Below are positions 46,201 through 55,312 of a DNA stretch of 64,000 nt, piece after piece (the first letter of the stretch is position 1; every line of letters begins with the position of its first letter). The stretch comes from Comamonas phosphati (GTDB taxonomy: Bacteria; Pseudomonadota; Gammaproteobacteria; Burkholderiales; Burkholderiaceae_C), in the NCBI RefSeq assembly GCF_014637085.1, contig NZ_BMEU01000004.1, positions 1 through 64,000 of the forward strand. Direction: 5' to 3'. A program made the translations under genes and the position numbers. The notes below the pieces were generated by a model. The model saw only the letters and a list, made by a program, of their open reading frames with translations, did no database searches and was not told where the DNA came from.

Positions 46201-47475
46201 GTGACGCTGATAAAAACAAGTCTGCTCAATGCCATCGCCGTGGCTGTGAAGATGCTTACCCTGTTGGGATTGAACAAAATTCTCGCTATCTATGTAGGTC
46301 CAGCAGGTTATGCTTCCATAGGAAATTTTCAGAATGCGGTACAAATGATCACCACTTTCGCCAGTGGTGCTATTAATACAGGTGTCGTGAAATATACGGC
46401 AGAGTATTCTGACGATGAGTTTAAACAGCATGCCATATGGCGTACTGCAGGAACCATTGCCGTAATTGGTTCTGTGTTTACTAGCATCTTAGTTATAGTG
46501 TTTAGTCAAACTATTGCGTTATGGTTTCTCAAAGATGCTAGCTTTAGTATTGTATTTGTATGGTTTGCAGTCACACTGGTGTTTTTTATATTAAATACCT
46601 TATTGTTAGCTATTTTAAACGGGAAAAAAGAGATCCGACGCTATGTGATTTCTAATGTTTTTGGTAGCTTTATTTCTTTGGCCGTTACAGGGTTGTTGGC
46701 TGCCCTGCTTGGATTAAAGGGTGCTTTGATTGCATTAGCTATATACCCATCTGTTGTTTTTTTTGTCACGGTTTTTATTTGTTATAAAGCACGTTGGTTT
46801 AAGCTTTCTTATTTATTCGGTAGGCCGGATAAAAAATCCATACTGAATCTTGCAAAATTTACAGCAATGGCACTTACTAGCGCGGCCTGTGTGCCTGTTA
46901 GCCAGATGCTGATCCGTAACCATTTAGGAATCGTTCTTGGGTGGGAGGCTGCAGGCTATTGGGAAGCCATGTGGCGTTTAAGTTCAGCATATCTAATGTT
47001 GGTGACTACTACACTGAATGTGTATTATCTTCCTAGATTATCTGAATTGAAAAATCCGCAGGCCATAAAAAAAGAAATTATCCAAGGATATAAAATAATA
47101 CTTCCTGTTTCTGTGGTTTGTTCTTTTATGGTTTATTTATTTCGTGATTTTATTATAAGTGTATTATTCACAGAGAATTTTTCGCCCATGCGTGATATGT
47201 TCGCTTGGCAGTTAGTGGGGGATACCCTTAAAATTGGCAGCTGGGTTTTGGCCTTTCTCATGTTGGGCAAAGCGATGGCACGCGTTTATATTTTCACTGA
47301 AATTATTTTCTGTTTCGGATTTTATGTTCTGGCATATTTATTAACTGAGAAAATGGGGCTGAAAGGCGTGTCGATCGCGTATGCGTTGAATTATCTTATA
47401 TACTGGATTTTTATTGCAATATTTTTCATTCTCAAAATAAAACATTCTGCTAATGAAGAAGAAATGATTTTTTAA
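46201..47475 (+). CDS. O-antigen flippase (Wzx-like)
   Basis: Encodes 424 residues with about twelve hydrophobic segments and the usual Wzx start (LLNAIAVAVKMLTLLGLNKILAIYVGPAGYASIGNF). It should move the lipid-linked repeat unit across the inner membrane. GTG start at 46201, three bases after the aminotransferase stop. AT-rich throughout. Confidence 0.88.
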   Translation: MTLIKTSLLNAIAVAVKMLTLLGLNKILAIYVGPAGYASIGNFQNAVQMITTFASGAINTGVVKYTAEYSDDEFKQHAIWRTAGTIAVIGSVFTSILVIVFSQTIALWFLKDASFSIVFVWFAVTLVFFILNTLLLAILNGKKEIRRYVISNVFGSFISLAVTGLLAALLGLKGALIALAIYPSVVFFVTVFICYKARWFKLSYLFGRPDKKSILNLAKFTAMALTSAACVPVSQMLIRNHLGIVLGWEAAGYWEAMWRLSSAYLMLVTTTLNVYYLPRLSELKNPQAIKKEIIQGYKIILPVSVVCSFMVYLFRDFIISVLFTENFSPMRDMFAWQLVGDTLKIGSWVLAFLMLGKAMARVYIFTEIIFCFGFYVLAYLLTEKMGLKGVSIAYALNYLIYWIFIAIFFILKIKHSANEEEMIF

Positions 47476-47508
47476 GTTCTATTTTTAATAAATTTATTTA
47501 AGGATTTT

Positions 47509-48588
47509 ATGAAAATCTTAATTCCAGTCACTGGCTTTGGTGCATCTGGTGGAATGCGGGTATTGAGTAGGTTGGCAGATGAATTTATAAAAAATGGGCA
47601 TTCTGTCGATTTTTTGGCTCCATATGATAGATCTATTCCATATTTCCCAACAAATGCTAAAATTAATACTATTCATGTAGATTGGAATTTTCCTCGATAT
47701 TTAAGGTATTTGAAATTCTTTTCTGAAATTTTATTTTTATCTTTTTGGATAAATAAGCATCAAGAAAAATATGATCTTGTGCTTTCTAATGCATGGATTA
47801 CAGCTTATGTTGTGATTTTTGCAAATGCAAAAAAGAGATTAAAAAAATTTTACTATATACAGGCGTACGAACCTGATTTCTGTAATGAGCAGAAAAATCC
47901 AATATTGAGAGTAATATTGAGGTTTTTGGCGAAAAAAACTTATGGTTTTGGATTTTATCCTATAGTTAATAGCGAGATATATAAGAATTACCGTGAAATA
48001 GTGGCTCATGATGTAGTTGAGCCAGGTATTGATGGGGATGTTTTTTTTCCTGCCGCAGAAGATTTTGGAAAAGATTCAATAAAAATTGGATGTATAGGTC
48101 GAAGAGAAATTTGGAAAGGGACGAAAACTATATTGGATGCAATTGCAATTGCATCCAAAGCATTAAATATCTCAATAGATGTTGAAGTTGCTTTTAATCT
48201 GCCAGATGGGGTAGATGAAAATGAAAAAATAAAATTAAAAACCCCGCATGGTGACAAAAAACTTGCTGATTTTTATCGAGGGGTTGATATATTTGTTGCA
48301 ACAGGTCATATACAGTCCGGTGCTTTTCATTATCCTTGTATGGAGGCGATGGCCTGTGGGAAAATTGTTATAACGAACTATTCTCCAGGAAATGAGGATA
48401 ATGCAATTTTTTTAAATGAAATTGATAAAAAAGTAATTTCATCGAAAATTGTCGAGGAAATAAAAAAACCTAAATTTAATAAAATTGAATTAATTAAAAA
48501 CTCAGAAAAAATTAGAGAAAAATATGCTTGGAATAATGTGGCGAGAAAAATGATGACTATTTTTGAAGAAAATTTAAATAAAAAATAA
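47509..48588 (+). CDS. Glycosyltransferase family 4-like protein
   Basis: Encodes 359 residues. N-terminal GFGASGGMRVLSRLADEF and a GT-B C-domain with IGCIGRREIWKGTKTILDAI and the EX7E-like region HYPCMEAMACGKIVITNY. It adds a sugar to the growing repeat unit on the cytoplasmic side. Donor and acceptor unknown. Strongly AT-rich. Confidence 0.85.
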   Translation: MKILIPVTGFGASGGMRVLSRLADEFIKNGHSVDFLAPYDRSIPYFPTNAKINTIHVDWNFPRYLRYLKFFSEILFLSFWINKHQEKYDLVLSNAWITAYVVIFANAKKRLKKFYYIQAYEPDFCNEQKNPILRVILRFLAKKTYGFGFYPIVNSEIYKNYREIVAHDVVEPGIDGDVFFPAAEDFGKDSIKIGCIGRREIWKGTKTILDAIAIASKALNISIDVEVAFNLPDGVDENEKIKLKTPHGDKKLADFYRGVDIFVATGHIQSGAFHYPCMEAMACGKIVITNYSPGNEDNAIFLNEIDKKVISSKIVEEIKKPKFNKIELIKNSEKIREKYAWNNVARKMMTIFEENLNKK

Positions 48589-49208
48589 TTCTTCGATTGT
48601 ATCGTTTTGTACGGAATTTTTCATTGAAATCCGCAAAACGCTCATGATAAGACTTCCAAGGCATTCACGACGGGCTTGTACTTGGATGCAAAGGCATACT
48701 GTAGTTGATGCGCTTTTGGTAGTTCGTTATTACATTGAATAATATTTATTGTAATCTCTCGATTTTATGTGCGTATCAATCTCTGAATGGGTGATATGAA
48801 CTAATCGTCACTAAGACCATCATCAACTAAGCGTGCACAGATTCTCCGCAACCAGTCCTTGTGTTGAGAAGAGGCTAGACTCGCTACACAACCTTTGATA
48901 CGCTTGTATTGCCTGTGGCTTCGTACAATCTCTCGCCCCAAGCGGCATTTGGATTAGTTGGGTGGTGTTTTTTATGGCTCTTAGCGGGATGCTGACAATC
49001 AAAGAAGCATTGCAGTGGCGCCGCGATATGTGGTGCTGGGCACATTCGCATTTGAGCAATCCAATATGCTAGTTTTTGCTGCCCTTCATGAAGTAGTCTA
49101 AAATTTGGAAAAACTTGCATGCTGAATTATTTCCCCGTAAAAATACTCCAGGCAACTAACGAGAAGTAGCGATTTGGTTAAAAGATAAATCAAGTTAAGA
49201 ATGTGCGA
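48589..49208. other. 620-base region without an intact gene inside the O-antigen locus
   Basis: Between the GT4 gene and the polymerase. Short minus-strand frames exist (for example 48642-48735 and 48823-49120), but they are interrupted and no family is recognised; a decayed insertion sequence or lost gene is possible. Base composition is mixed compared with the flanks. Confidence 0.45.
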
Positions 49209-50222
49209 ATGATTATGTCAATGATCGCCTCACGTAATCCATGGAATGTGTGTAAAGCGCTATGCTTGGTTGTCATCGGCTTGTTGCTGGTATGGCTATG
49301 CTATGACAAGAAAGTCGGTGTTGTACCTGATAGTGAAAACTATCGTACGATGCTTGAAGATGTACTGAATCATACATATTTAATCTCTTACGAGAAGAGC
49401 TTTGAATATATTTCGGAATTGGCTCAATTTATTTTCAGCGATGCGATTGCTGGCTTGTTTTTGATCTATGCAGCAATATCGATTACAGTTAAATTCTACG
49501 CAATAAGCATCTCTTCAAAAATTCCATCATTATCAATAATAATATATTTGAGTACTTTTTTTTTATTGCATGAATACATACAGATCAGAGTCGGTGCTGC
49601 AATTGCATTCTCGATCTTGGCAATTCACTATCTTGGAGAGGATAGAAGAAAAAATGCTGTTCTGTGCACTGTGATTGCAATTATTTTTCACGAATTATCT
49701 TTGATGTTACTGGCGGTTTATCCTTTCCTTAGAATAAGGAGAACACCATTGTTGATGATACCGGCTTTCCTAGTCGCAATATCATTTAAGTATTTTGATC
49801 TGTCGAGTATTATATTCGGTTTTTTGGATATGATAAAAATAGAAAAAATACAGGTATATGCAAATTTATTTCAAGAATTGGAAGATCAAAGAGATATTAA
49901 TATATTTAACTACAAAGTTTTTATATTTATGATGTTTAATCTTTATGTTTATAAAAATATTGAAATATTGAGAGATAAGGGAACTATTTATTTTTTAAAT
50001 GCATCAAGTCTTGGAATATGTTTTTTCTTTGTTTTTAGTTTTTTCCCTGTTCTTTCCTTTAGGGTTTATGAATATTTAATATCCTCAGTCATTATTTTGT
50101 ATCCAAATTTCATTTTTTATTATTTCAAAAATAAAAACCGTACGCCACTTTTATTGTTCATAATGATTCTGGTGTGCTCAGTGTTTTTCTATATGGATTT
50201 GGTAAGATTTAATATTATCTGA
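49209..50222 (+). CDS. Candidate O-antigen polymerase (Wzy/EpsG-like)
   Basis: Encodes 337 residues with about nine to ten hydrophobic segments and the EpsG-like motif LHEYIQIRVGAAIAFSILA. Wzy proteins share little sequence, so the call rests on topology and on being the only other polytopic protein in the locus. ATG at 49209 used; GTG at 49203 is equally possible, and no ribosome binding site decides it. Confidence 0.72.
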   Translation: MIMSMIASRNPWNVCKALCLVVIGLLLVWLCYDKKVGVVPDSENYRTMLEDVLNHTYLISYEKSFEYISELAQFIFSDAIAGLFLIYAAISITVKFYAISISSKIPSLSIIIYLSTFFLLHEYIQIRVGAAIAFSILAIHYLGEDRRKNAVLCTVIAIIFHELSLMLLAVYPFLRIRRTPLLMIPAFLVAISFKYFDLSSIIFGFLDMIKIEKIQVYANLFQELEDQRDINIFNYKVFIFMMFNLYVYKNIEILRDKGTIYFLNASSLGICFFFVFSFFPVLSFRVYEYLISSVIILYPNFIFYYFKNKNRTPLLLFIMILVCSVFFYMDLVRFNII

Positions 50223-50286
50223 AATCTTAGAATTAAATATTAAAGAGTTTTGATAAATAAATTCAGTATGAAAGATTGTCATTGAA

Positions 50287-51171
50287 ATGAAATTTTTAAG
50301 GAATTATGCGCTGATTGTCATATTTTTTCCTGACCAAGGGAAACTGGGGAAATTGATAGACTCCTTAAGGGGGCAGGTTCTGAAGGTAATCTTGCTCAAT
50401 AATGGTGTTCCTGATGGGTTTGATTGGGGTCAATATCAGGATGTGGAAGTCCTACATATGGGGGGTAACCTGGGAATCGGTGCTGCGCTCAACAAGGGGT
50501 TTTCCTTTCTCAAGAGTCTGAAGCCTGAGTTTGTTGCGACCTTTGATCAAGATAGTCTGGCTGCTGAAGGGCAGATCGCAACACTGATAGAGGCTTGGGA
50601 TGCTATACCCGAAGGTCCAAAGAGAAAGGGGGCTATTGGCCCCGCATTCTATGATGTGCGTAAAAATTTGACTTTTAACTATCCGTTTTTCCGTTCCTAC
50701 GGCTTGGCGATACAACGTATCTATGATGAGGGCCAGGGTGTGGTTGAGGTCGATGCATTAATTACTTCGGGGATGATGGTTCCTTACTATTTATATGAAG
50801 AAGGTCATTATTTCAATGAGCCACTTTTTATCGAATTTGTCGATACGGAGTGGTGTTTTAGGACTTTGAAGCAAGGTTTTCAACATTTCGGCTGCTTCTC
50901 GGTAAAAATGAAGCATGAGCTCTCGGATGATGCTCCGAAGAAAATTTTTGGGGTCTTTCTTTTAAAATATTCTCCATTCAGGCGTTATTATTATTTTAGA
51001 AATGTCGTGAGCATGGCAATTTCAGGAGTCACTCCGCTTGCATATAAAATGAGATTCATGGTGGGGGGGGGGGTTAAATTTATCTCTATTTTCTTTATTG
51101 ATGAACGACCGTTAGTGTCTGCAAAGATGGCTATAAAGGGTATGTTCAATGGTTTGGGATTGAAGCGTTGA
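50287..51171 (+). CDS. Glycosyltransferase family 2, rhamnosyltransferase-like, with poly-G tract
   Basis: Encodes 294 residues of the GT-A fold: NNGVPDGFDW, GNLGIGAALNKGF, the DXD-like TFDQDS and FIEFVDTEWCFR. These are typical of RfbF/RfbN-type rhamnosyltransferases; the rhamnose operon lies 10 kb upstream. Eleven consecutive G (51063-51073) encode V-G-G-G-V near residue 260. Loss or gain of one G would replace the C-terminal tail. Confidence 0.85.
   Translation: MKFLRNYALIVIFFPDQGKLGKLIDSLRGQVLKVILLNNGVPDGFDWGQYQDVEVLHMGGNLGIGAALNKGFSFLKSLKPEFVATFDQDSLAAEGQIATLIEAWDAIPEGPKRKGAIGPAFYDVRKNLTFNYPFFRSYGLAIQRIYDEGQGVVEVDALITSGMMVPYYLYEEGHYFNEPLFIEFVDTEWCFRTLKQGFQHFGCFSVKMKHELSDDAPKKIFGVFLLKYSPFRRYYYFRNVVSMAISGVTPLAYKMRFMVGGGVKFISIFFIDERPLVSAKMAIKGMFNGLGLKR
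51063..51073 (+). repeat. Homopolymer G11 tract within a glycosyltransferase gene
   Basis: Eleven G in a row in an otherwise AT-rich gene. In the present length the frame is intact. Confidence 0.9.
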
Positions 51172-51178
51172 GACTACA

Positions 51179-52120
51179 ATGATGAAAAAAGTGGCCGTCT
51201 TGTTGGCAGCTTATAATGGTGAAAAGTGGTTGGAGGAACAGATTGCTTCTATTCTTTATCAAGCTGATGTCGATGTGACTATTTATATTAGTTTGGATGA
51301 GTCCTCGGATAAAAGTCGGGAGGTCATTTCTAGAATGTCCGCAGCGTACAGGAATGTTATTCTTTTGCGCGAAGGAAAGTTCGGATCAGCTGGAAAGAAT
51401 TTTTATGGAATATTTAGGGATTTTAATATTCCTATGGATTTTGATTTTTATTGTCTTGCGGATCAGGATGATATATGGCTGAAGGATAAATTATCCCAAG
51501 CCATCATGCTCATGGCTAAAATGGGATCTAATGGCTATTCGTCCAATGTGACGGCATTCTGGCCATCCGGAGAGCGCAGGATACTCACGAAATCGCAGCC
51601 GCAGAGAAAATGGGATTATTTCTTTGAGGCTGCCGGACCCGGCTGCACTTATGTTTTGGATTCAGGTCTTTACACGGAGTTGGCTGACTTCATCAGCGAG
51701 TCGGCAATACCTGTCGAGCGTTTTGAAGCCCATGACTGGCTGATCTATGCGTTTGCAAGATCCAGAGGTTATCCCTGGACCATCGATGAATGCTCCTACA
51801 TGCTCTACAGGCAACATGCAAGCAATCAGGTCGGGGCTAATAAGGGCATGAAGGCCTATCTAAAGCGCTTCCGTGCGGTGATGTCTGGCGATTGGTTTGC
51901 AAGGGTTGAAACGCTGATCCGTGTTCTTGGCTTGCAGACCCGGGGGCCCGCCGGATTGCTTCTGGAAAAAAAGCCATCTTCCTATTTGAAAATGGCTTTT
52001 CATACAGGGGAATTTAGAAGAAAAAAGAGCGATCAGGTGTATCTTTCGTTATTTTTTCTTCTGTATTATTTAAGCAAATTGTTCAGGATGCCATCCTGGT
52101 TTGGTTTTAATAAAAATTAA
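51179..52120 (+). CDS. Glycosyltransferase family 2 protein
   Basis: Encodes 313 residues. VAVLLAAYNGEKWLEEQIASIL, DESSDKS and the catalytic-metal CLADQDDIWL are typical of GT2 enzymes of O-antigen loci. Acceptor unknown. It follows the rhamnosyltransferase-like gene by seven bases. The second half (from about 51540) is less AT-rich than the first. Two ATG codons start the frame. Confidence 0.88.
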   Translation: MMKKVAVLLAAYNGEKWLEEQIASILYQADVDVTIYISLDESSDKSREVISRMSAAYRNVILLREGKFGSAGKNFYGIFRDFNIPMDFDFYCLADQDDIWLKDKLSQAIMLMAKMGSNGYSSNVTAFWPSGERRILTKSQPQRKWDYFFEAAGPGCTYVLDSGLYTELADFISESAIPVERFEAHDWLIYAFARSRGYPWTIDECSYMLYRQHASNQVGANKGMKAYLKRFRAVMSGDWFARVETLIRVLGLQTRGPAGLLLEKKPSSYLKMAFHTGEFRRKKSDQVYLSLFFLLYYLSKLFRMPSWFGFNKN

Positions 52121-52141
52121 TCATAATTCAATTGAGTATTT

Positions 52142-53251
52142 TTATTTTTTTGGAATCCAACGGAAATAAGCCAGCTTGTTATAAAGCATCAGATAGCACA
52201 AAAGACTCCCTATAAAAGAAACTGCTGTGAGTAGTTTGCTTTCATGGGTAACAACGGCCAGTGTGCAGGGGATCATTGCGTAGATCCAGAGAAAAGTCGA
52301 TGTCAAACCGTTCTGCAATGGTTTGGAAAAATTGGAAAAGAATTTTTTAGCCCAGCGCTTGTTCGCAAGCGAATGCAGGTGGAAGAAATCAGGTTCGGTG
52401 GGACTGTAACCTTCGCGTAGGGACCGGCGAAAAATACTGAAGCCGACTTCGATAATAGGATAAGAGCAGATAAGCAGACTTGTCCACGGAGACACTGAGT
52501 GATTGCGCTCCGGCAGAAGTACGGCAATCCAGGCCAGCGTAAAGCCCAGGAAATAGGCGCCGCCATCACCCAGGAAGATTTTTCCCTTGGGCCAGTTGAC
52601 CAGGAAGAACCCAGCCACGGCACCGGCAATGATCAGGCAGGTGAAGGCGAGAGGGATATCTCCCACATGTCTCGCAATGACACCAAAGGCTGCCAGGATG
52701 ATCAGTGCTGTGCCTGCTGTCAGGCCGTTCAATCCATCAATGATGTTGATGGAGTTGGCTACTCCTCCCACTGCAATGGCCGTGAAAATCACGGATATGA
52801 GTGTGAAGCTCAGCAGGAAGTCGATACCGGGCACATCGACATGGGTGAGCGATGTGCCTGTAATGCCCCAGCCCAGCACACCGGATGCCATGGTAGCCAG
52901 CAGGCGTATCTTGACGGAGACTTTTTTGGTCAAGTCTTCCAGCAGTCCAAAGATAAAGGCGGGTATGCCTGCCAGCAGGATGGCACTGAGGATGGCTCTC
53001 TTCTCGGCAGCGGCAATGTCATGGCTGGACGCCGCAAATCCTGCAAAAACGCCGATGGCGATGCCAATGCCGCCGATACGTGGCGTAGGGGTTGTATGGA
53101 CCTTCTGGACACCGGTACTTGAATCCATGGAGAAAGTGCCATGCCATTTTTGGGTGAGAACCAGCAAAAGGCAGGTGGCAAAAGACGCCAGCAAGGCAAC
53201 AAAGGCGTCGTACCTCAAAAGTTCCAGGAGTGAGAATTGGCTTGAGAACAT
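52142..53251 (-). CDS. WecA/WbpL-type undecaprenyl-phosphate glycosyl-1-phosphate transferase
   Basis: Encodes 369 residues with about ten membrane segments. PTPRIGGIGIAIG, LEDLTKKVSVKIR, NSINIIDGLNGL and KIFLGDGGAYFLGF are the MraY/WecA family motifs. It would put the first sugar phosphate on undecaprenyl phosphate and start O-unit synthesis. It converges on the glycosyltransferase genes and diverges from argB, closing the locus. Confidence 0.92.
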   Translation of the reverse strand: MFSSQFSLLELLRYDAFVALLASFATCLLLVLTQKWHGTFSMDSSTGVQKVHTTPTPRIGGIGIAIGVFAGFAASSHDIAAAEKRAILSAILLAGIPAFIFGLLEDLTKKVSVKIRLLATMASGVLGWGITGTSLTHVDVPGIDFLLSFTLISVIFTAIAVGGVANSINIIDGLNGLTAGTALIILAAFGVIARHVGDIPLAFTCLIIAGAVAGFFLVNWPKGKIFLGDGGAYFLGFTLAWIAVLLPERNHSVSPWTSLLICSYPIIEVGFSIFRRSLREGYSPTEPDFFHLHSLANKRWAKKFFSNFSKPLQNGLTSTFLWIYAMIPCTLAVVTHESKLLTAVSFIGSLLCYLMLYNKLAYFRWIPKK

Positions 53252-53387
53252 GGAGTGTTCGAGTTATGAAGCTTGCGGACCGGTCTACATGAGACCATAG
53301 ATTGGGAGGGCCAAGCGGCGGAGCAGTTTGCGGCACAATGCAGCCCATCTGACTTGAACATTGTCCCACGGGACTGAGCTTTGATCT

Positions 53388-54287
53388 ATGACAGCCATGA
53401 CCACCTCTCCCACGATCACCCCCCGCGACAAAGCCGAGATCCTTGCCCAGGCGCTGCCTTACATCCGCAAGTTCCATGGCAAGACCATGGTGATCAAGTA
53501 TGGGGGCAATGCCATGACCGATCCCGCCCTGCAGGCGGACTTCGCCGAGGACGTGGTGCTGCTCAAGCTCGTGGGGATTAATCCGGTGGTGGTGCATGGC
53601 GGGGGGCCGCAGATCGAGACCGCGCTGAATCGTCTGGGCAAGAAGGGCGAGTTCATCCAGGGCATGCGCGTGACCGATGAAGAGACCATGGAAGTGGTGG
53701 AGTGGGTGCTGGCCGGCGAGGTGCAGCAGGACATCGTGGGCCTGATCCATCAGGCCGGCGGCAAGGCCGTGGGCCTGACGGGGCGCGACGGCGGCCTGAT
53801 CCGCGCCAAGAAGCTCAAGATGGTGGACAACAAGGACCCGAACGTCGAATACGACGTGGGCCAGGTGGGCGACATCGTGGCAATCGACCCCAGCGTGGTG
53901 AAGGCGCTGCAGGACGATGCCTTCATTCCCGTGATCAGCCCCATCGGCTTTGGCGAGGAAAACGAGAGCTATAACATCAATGCCGACGTAGTTGCAAGCA
54001 AGCTTGCAACAGTGTTGCAAGCTGAAAAACTGGTGCTTTTGACCAACACTCCCGGCGTGCTGGACAAGGCCGGCAATCTGCTGACCGATCTGACGGCGCG
54101 CGAGATCGACGGCCTGTTTGCCGACGGCACGATCTCCGGCGGCATGCTGCCCAAGATCAGCGGCGCGCTGGATGCGGCCAAGGCCGGCGTCAACGCCGTG
54201 CACATCATCGACGGCCGCGTGCCGCACTCCATGCTGCTGGAAATCCTGACCGAGCAGGCCTATGGCACGATGATTAGAAGCCATTGA
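53388..54287 (+). CDS. argB: Acetylglutamate kinase
   Basis: Encodes 299 residues. [31 protein letters not shown] and [12 protein letters not shown] are ArgB signatures (arginine synthesis step 2). A second ATG lies at 53397. A type-1 repeat in reverse orientation lies between it and the response regulator. Confidence 0.95.
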   Translation: MTAMTTSPTITPRDKAEILAQALPYIRKFHGKTMVIKYGGNAMTDPALQADFAEDVVLLKLVGINPVVVHGGGPQIETALNRLGKKGEFIQGMRVTDEETMEVVEWVLAGEVQQDIVGLIHQAGGKAVGLTGRDGGLIRAKKLKMVDNKDPNVEYDVGQVGDIVAIDPSVVKALQDDAFIPVISPIGFGEENESYNINADVVASKLATVLQAEKLVLLTNTPGVLDKAGNLLTDLTAREIDGLFADGTISGGMLPKISGALDAAKAGVNAVHIIDGRVPHSMLLEILTEQAYGTMIRSH

Positions 54288-54307
54288 TGCAGGTGGCGCA
54301 GTCGTTG

Positions 54308-54407
54308 AAACCGGCGCGGCCCAAGCCAGGGACGCCGAGCAAGAGCCGCCTTGCAGCGAAGGCGTCGTCCCCCTTCCTGGGGGAAGCCGCGCAGCGGCTC
54401 AGGGGGT
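54308..54407 (-). repeat. Type-1 GC-rich repeat copy ahead of the response regulator
   Basis: Minus-strand copy: CCCCCTGAGCCGCTGCGCGG, CCCCCAGGAAGGGGG, GACGACGCCTTCGCTGC. Its outer end, read on the plus strand as CAGGGGG, is placed where a ribosome binding site is needed for the ATG at 54411. Confidence 0.85.
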
Positions 54408-54410
54408 AGT

Positions 54411-55130
54411 ATGCGTTTGCTTCTGGTGGAAGACGATGTGATGGTGGCCAGCGGCATCAAGCTGGGTCTGGCCGATGCGGGCTACGCCGTCGACTGGGTG
54501 GGCAGCGCCGAGCGGGCGCTCGAGGTGCTGGCCCAGGAGGCTTTCGACGTGGCCGTCATCGATATCGGGCTGCCGGGCATCAACGGCCTGGAGCTGACGC
54601 GCCGCCTGCGCGGCAGCGAAATGGAAAGCAAGGCCATGCCGGTGCTGATCCTGACGGCGCGCGACGCCTTGCAGGACCGGGTGCACGGCCTGGACCTGGG
54701 GGCGGACGACTACATGGTCAAGCCCTTCGAGCTACCCGAGCTGCTGGCGCGCCTGCGCGCGCTCATGCGCCGCTCCCAGGCTGCGACCTCGGCGGTGCTG
54801 ACTTTTGGCCAGATCGAGCTCGATACCGCGGGCCGCCGCGCCGGCGCGCGCCTGCCGGCGCAGGAGGGGGAGGCCGAGGGCAAGCTGCTGCCCATAGACC
54901 TGGGCCCGCGCGAATGGACGGTGCTCGAATACCTGCTGCTGAACGCTCCCAAGCCCGCGAGCAAGGAAAAGCTGCTGCAGGCGCTGACTGGCTGGGACCG
55001 CGAGATCACTCCGAATGCCGTCGAGGTCTATGTCTCGCGCCTGCGCGGCAAGCTGGAGCCCCATGGTGTGGCGCTGCGCTCGATTCGCGGCTTTGGCTAC
55101 CGGCTGGAGCTGATGCCCGAAGCCGACTGA
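54411..55130 (+). CDS. OmpR-family response regulator (QseB/TctD-like)
   Basis: Encodes 239 residues. Receiver domain with E7-D8-D9, the phospho-acceptor D51 (VIDIGLPG) and K in DYMVKPF; winged-helix DNA-binding domain with YVSRLRGKLEPHG. Pairs with the histidine kinase at 55313. The start ATG at 54411 follows AGGGGG contributed by the repeat. Signal and targets unknown. Confidence 0.93.
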   Translation: MRLLLVEDDVMVASGIKLGLADAGYAVDWVGSAERALEVLAQEAFDVAVIDIGLPGINGLELTRRLRGSEMESKAMPVLILTARDALQDRVHGLDLGADDYMVKPFELPELLARLRALMRRSQAATSAVLTFGQIELDTAGRRAGARLPAQEGEAEGKLLPIDLGPREWTVLEYLLLNAPKPASKEKLLQALTGWDREITPNAVEVYVSRLRGKLEPHGVALRSIRGFGYRLELMPEAD

Positions 55131-55138
55131 CGGTATTG

Positions 55139-55190
55139 CTCCCTCTCTCGCTGGGAGAGGGTTGGGGTGAGGGCTGCTCCCAGGTATAAG
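55139..55190. repeat. CCCTCTC/GAGAGGG hairpin repeat
   Basis: CTCCCTCTCTCGCTGGGAGA and GGGTTGGGGTGAGGG is a repeat type known widely between genes of Proteobacteria. Here it lies directly behind the response regulator gene, joined to a partial type-1 copy. Confidence 0.6.
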
Positions 55191-55193
55191 ACG

Positions 55194-55265
55194 GTATTGC
55201 CCTCTCTCCCGCTGCGAGGCGGCTCTTGCTCGGCGTCTCTGGCCTGGGTCGCGCCGGTTTCATGA
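55194..55265 (+). repeat. Partial type-1 repeat between regulator and kinase
   Basis: GCTGCGAGGCGGCTCTTGCT, CGGCGTCTCTGGCC and GCGCCGGTTTCAT: the 3' part of the type-1 repeat, lacking the CCCCCTGAG end. Confidence 0.7.
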
Positions 55266-55312
55266 AAAACGCTTGAAATCAAGGACTGGAAAGCGTTGAT
55301 AGCTATTGTGAT

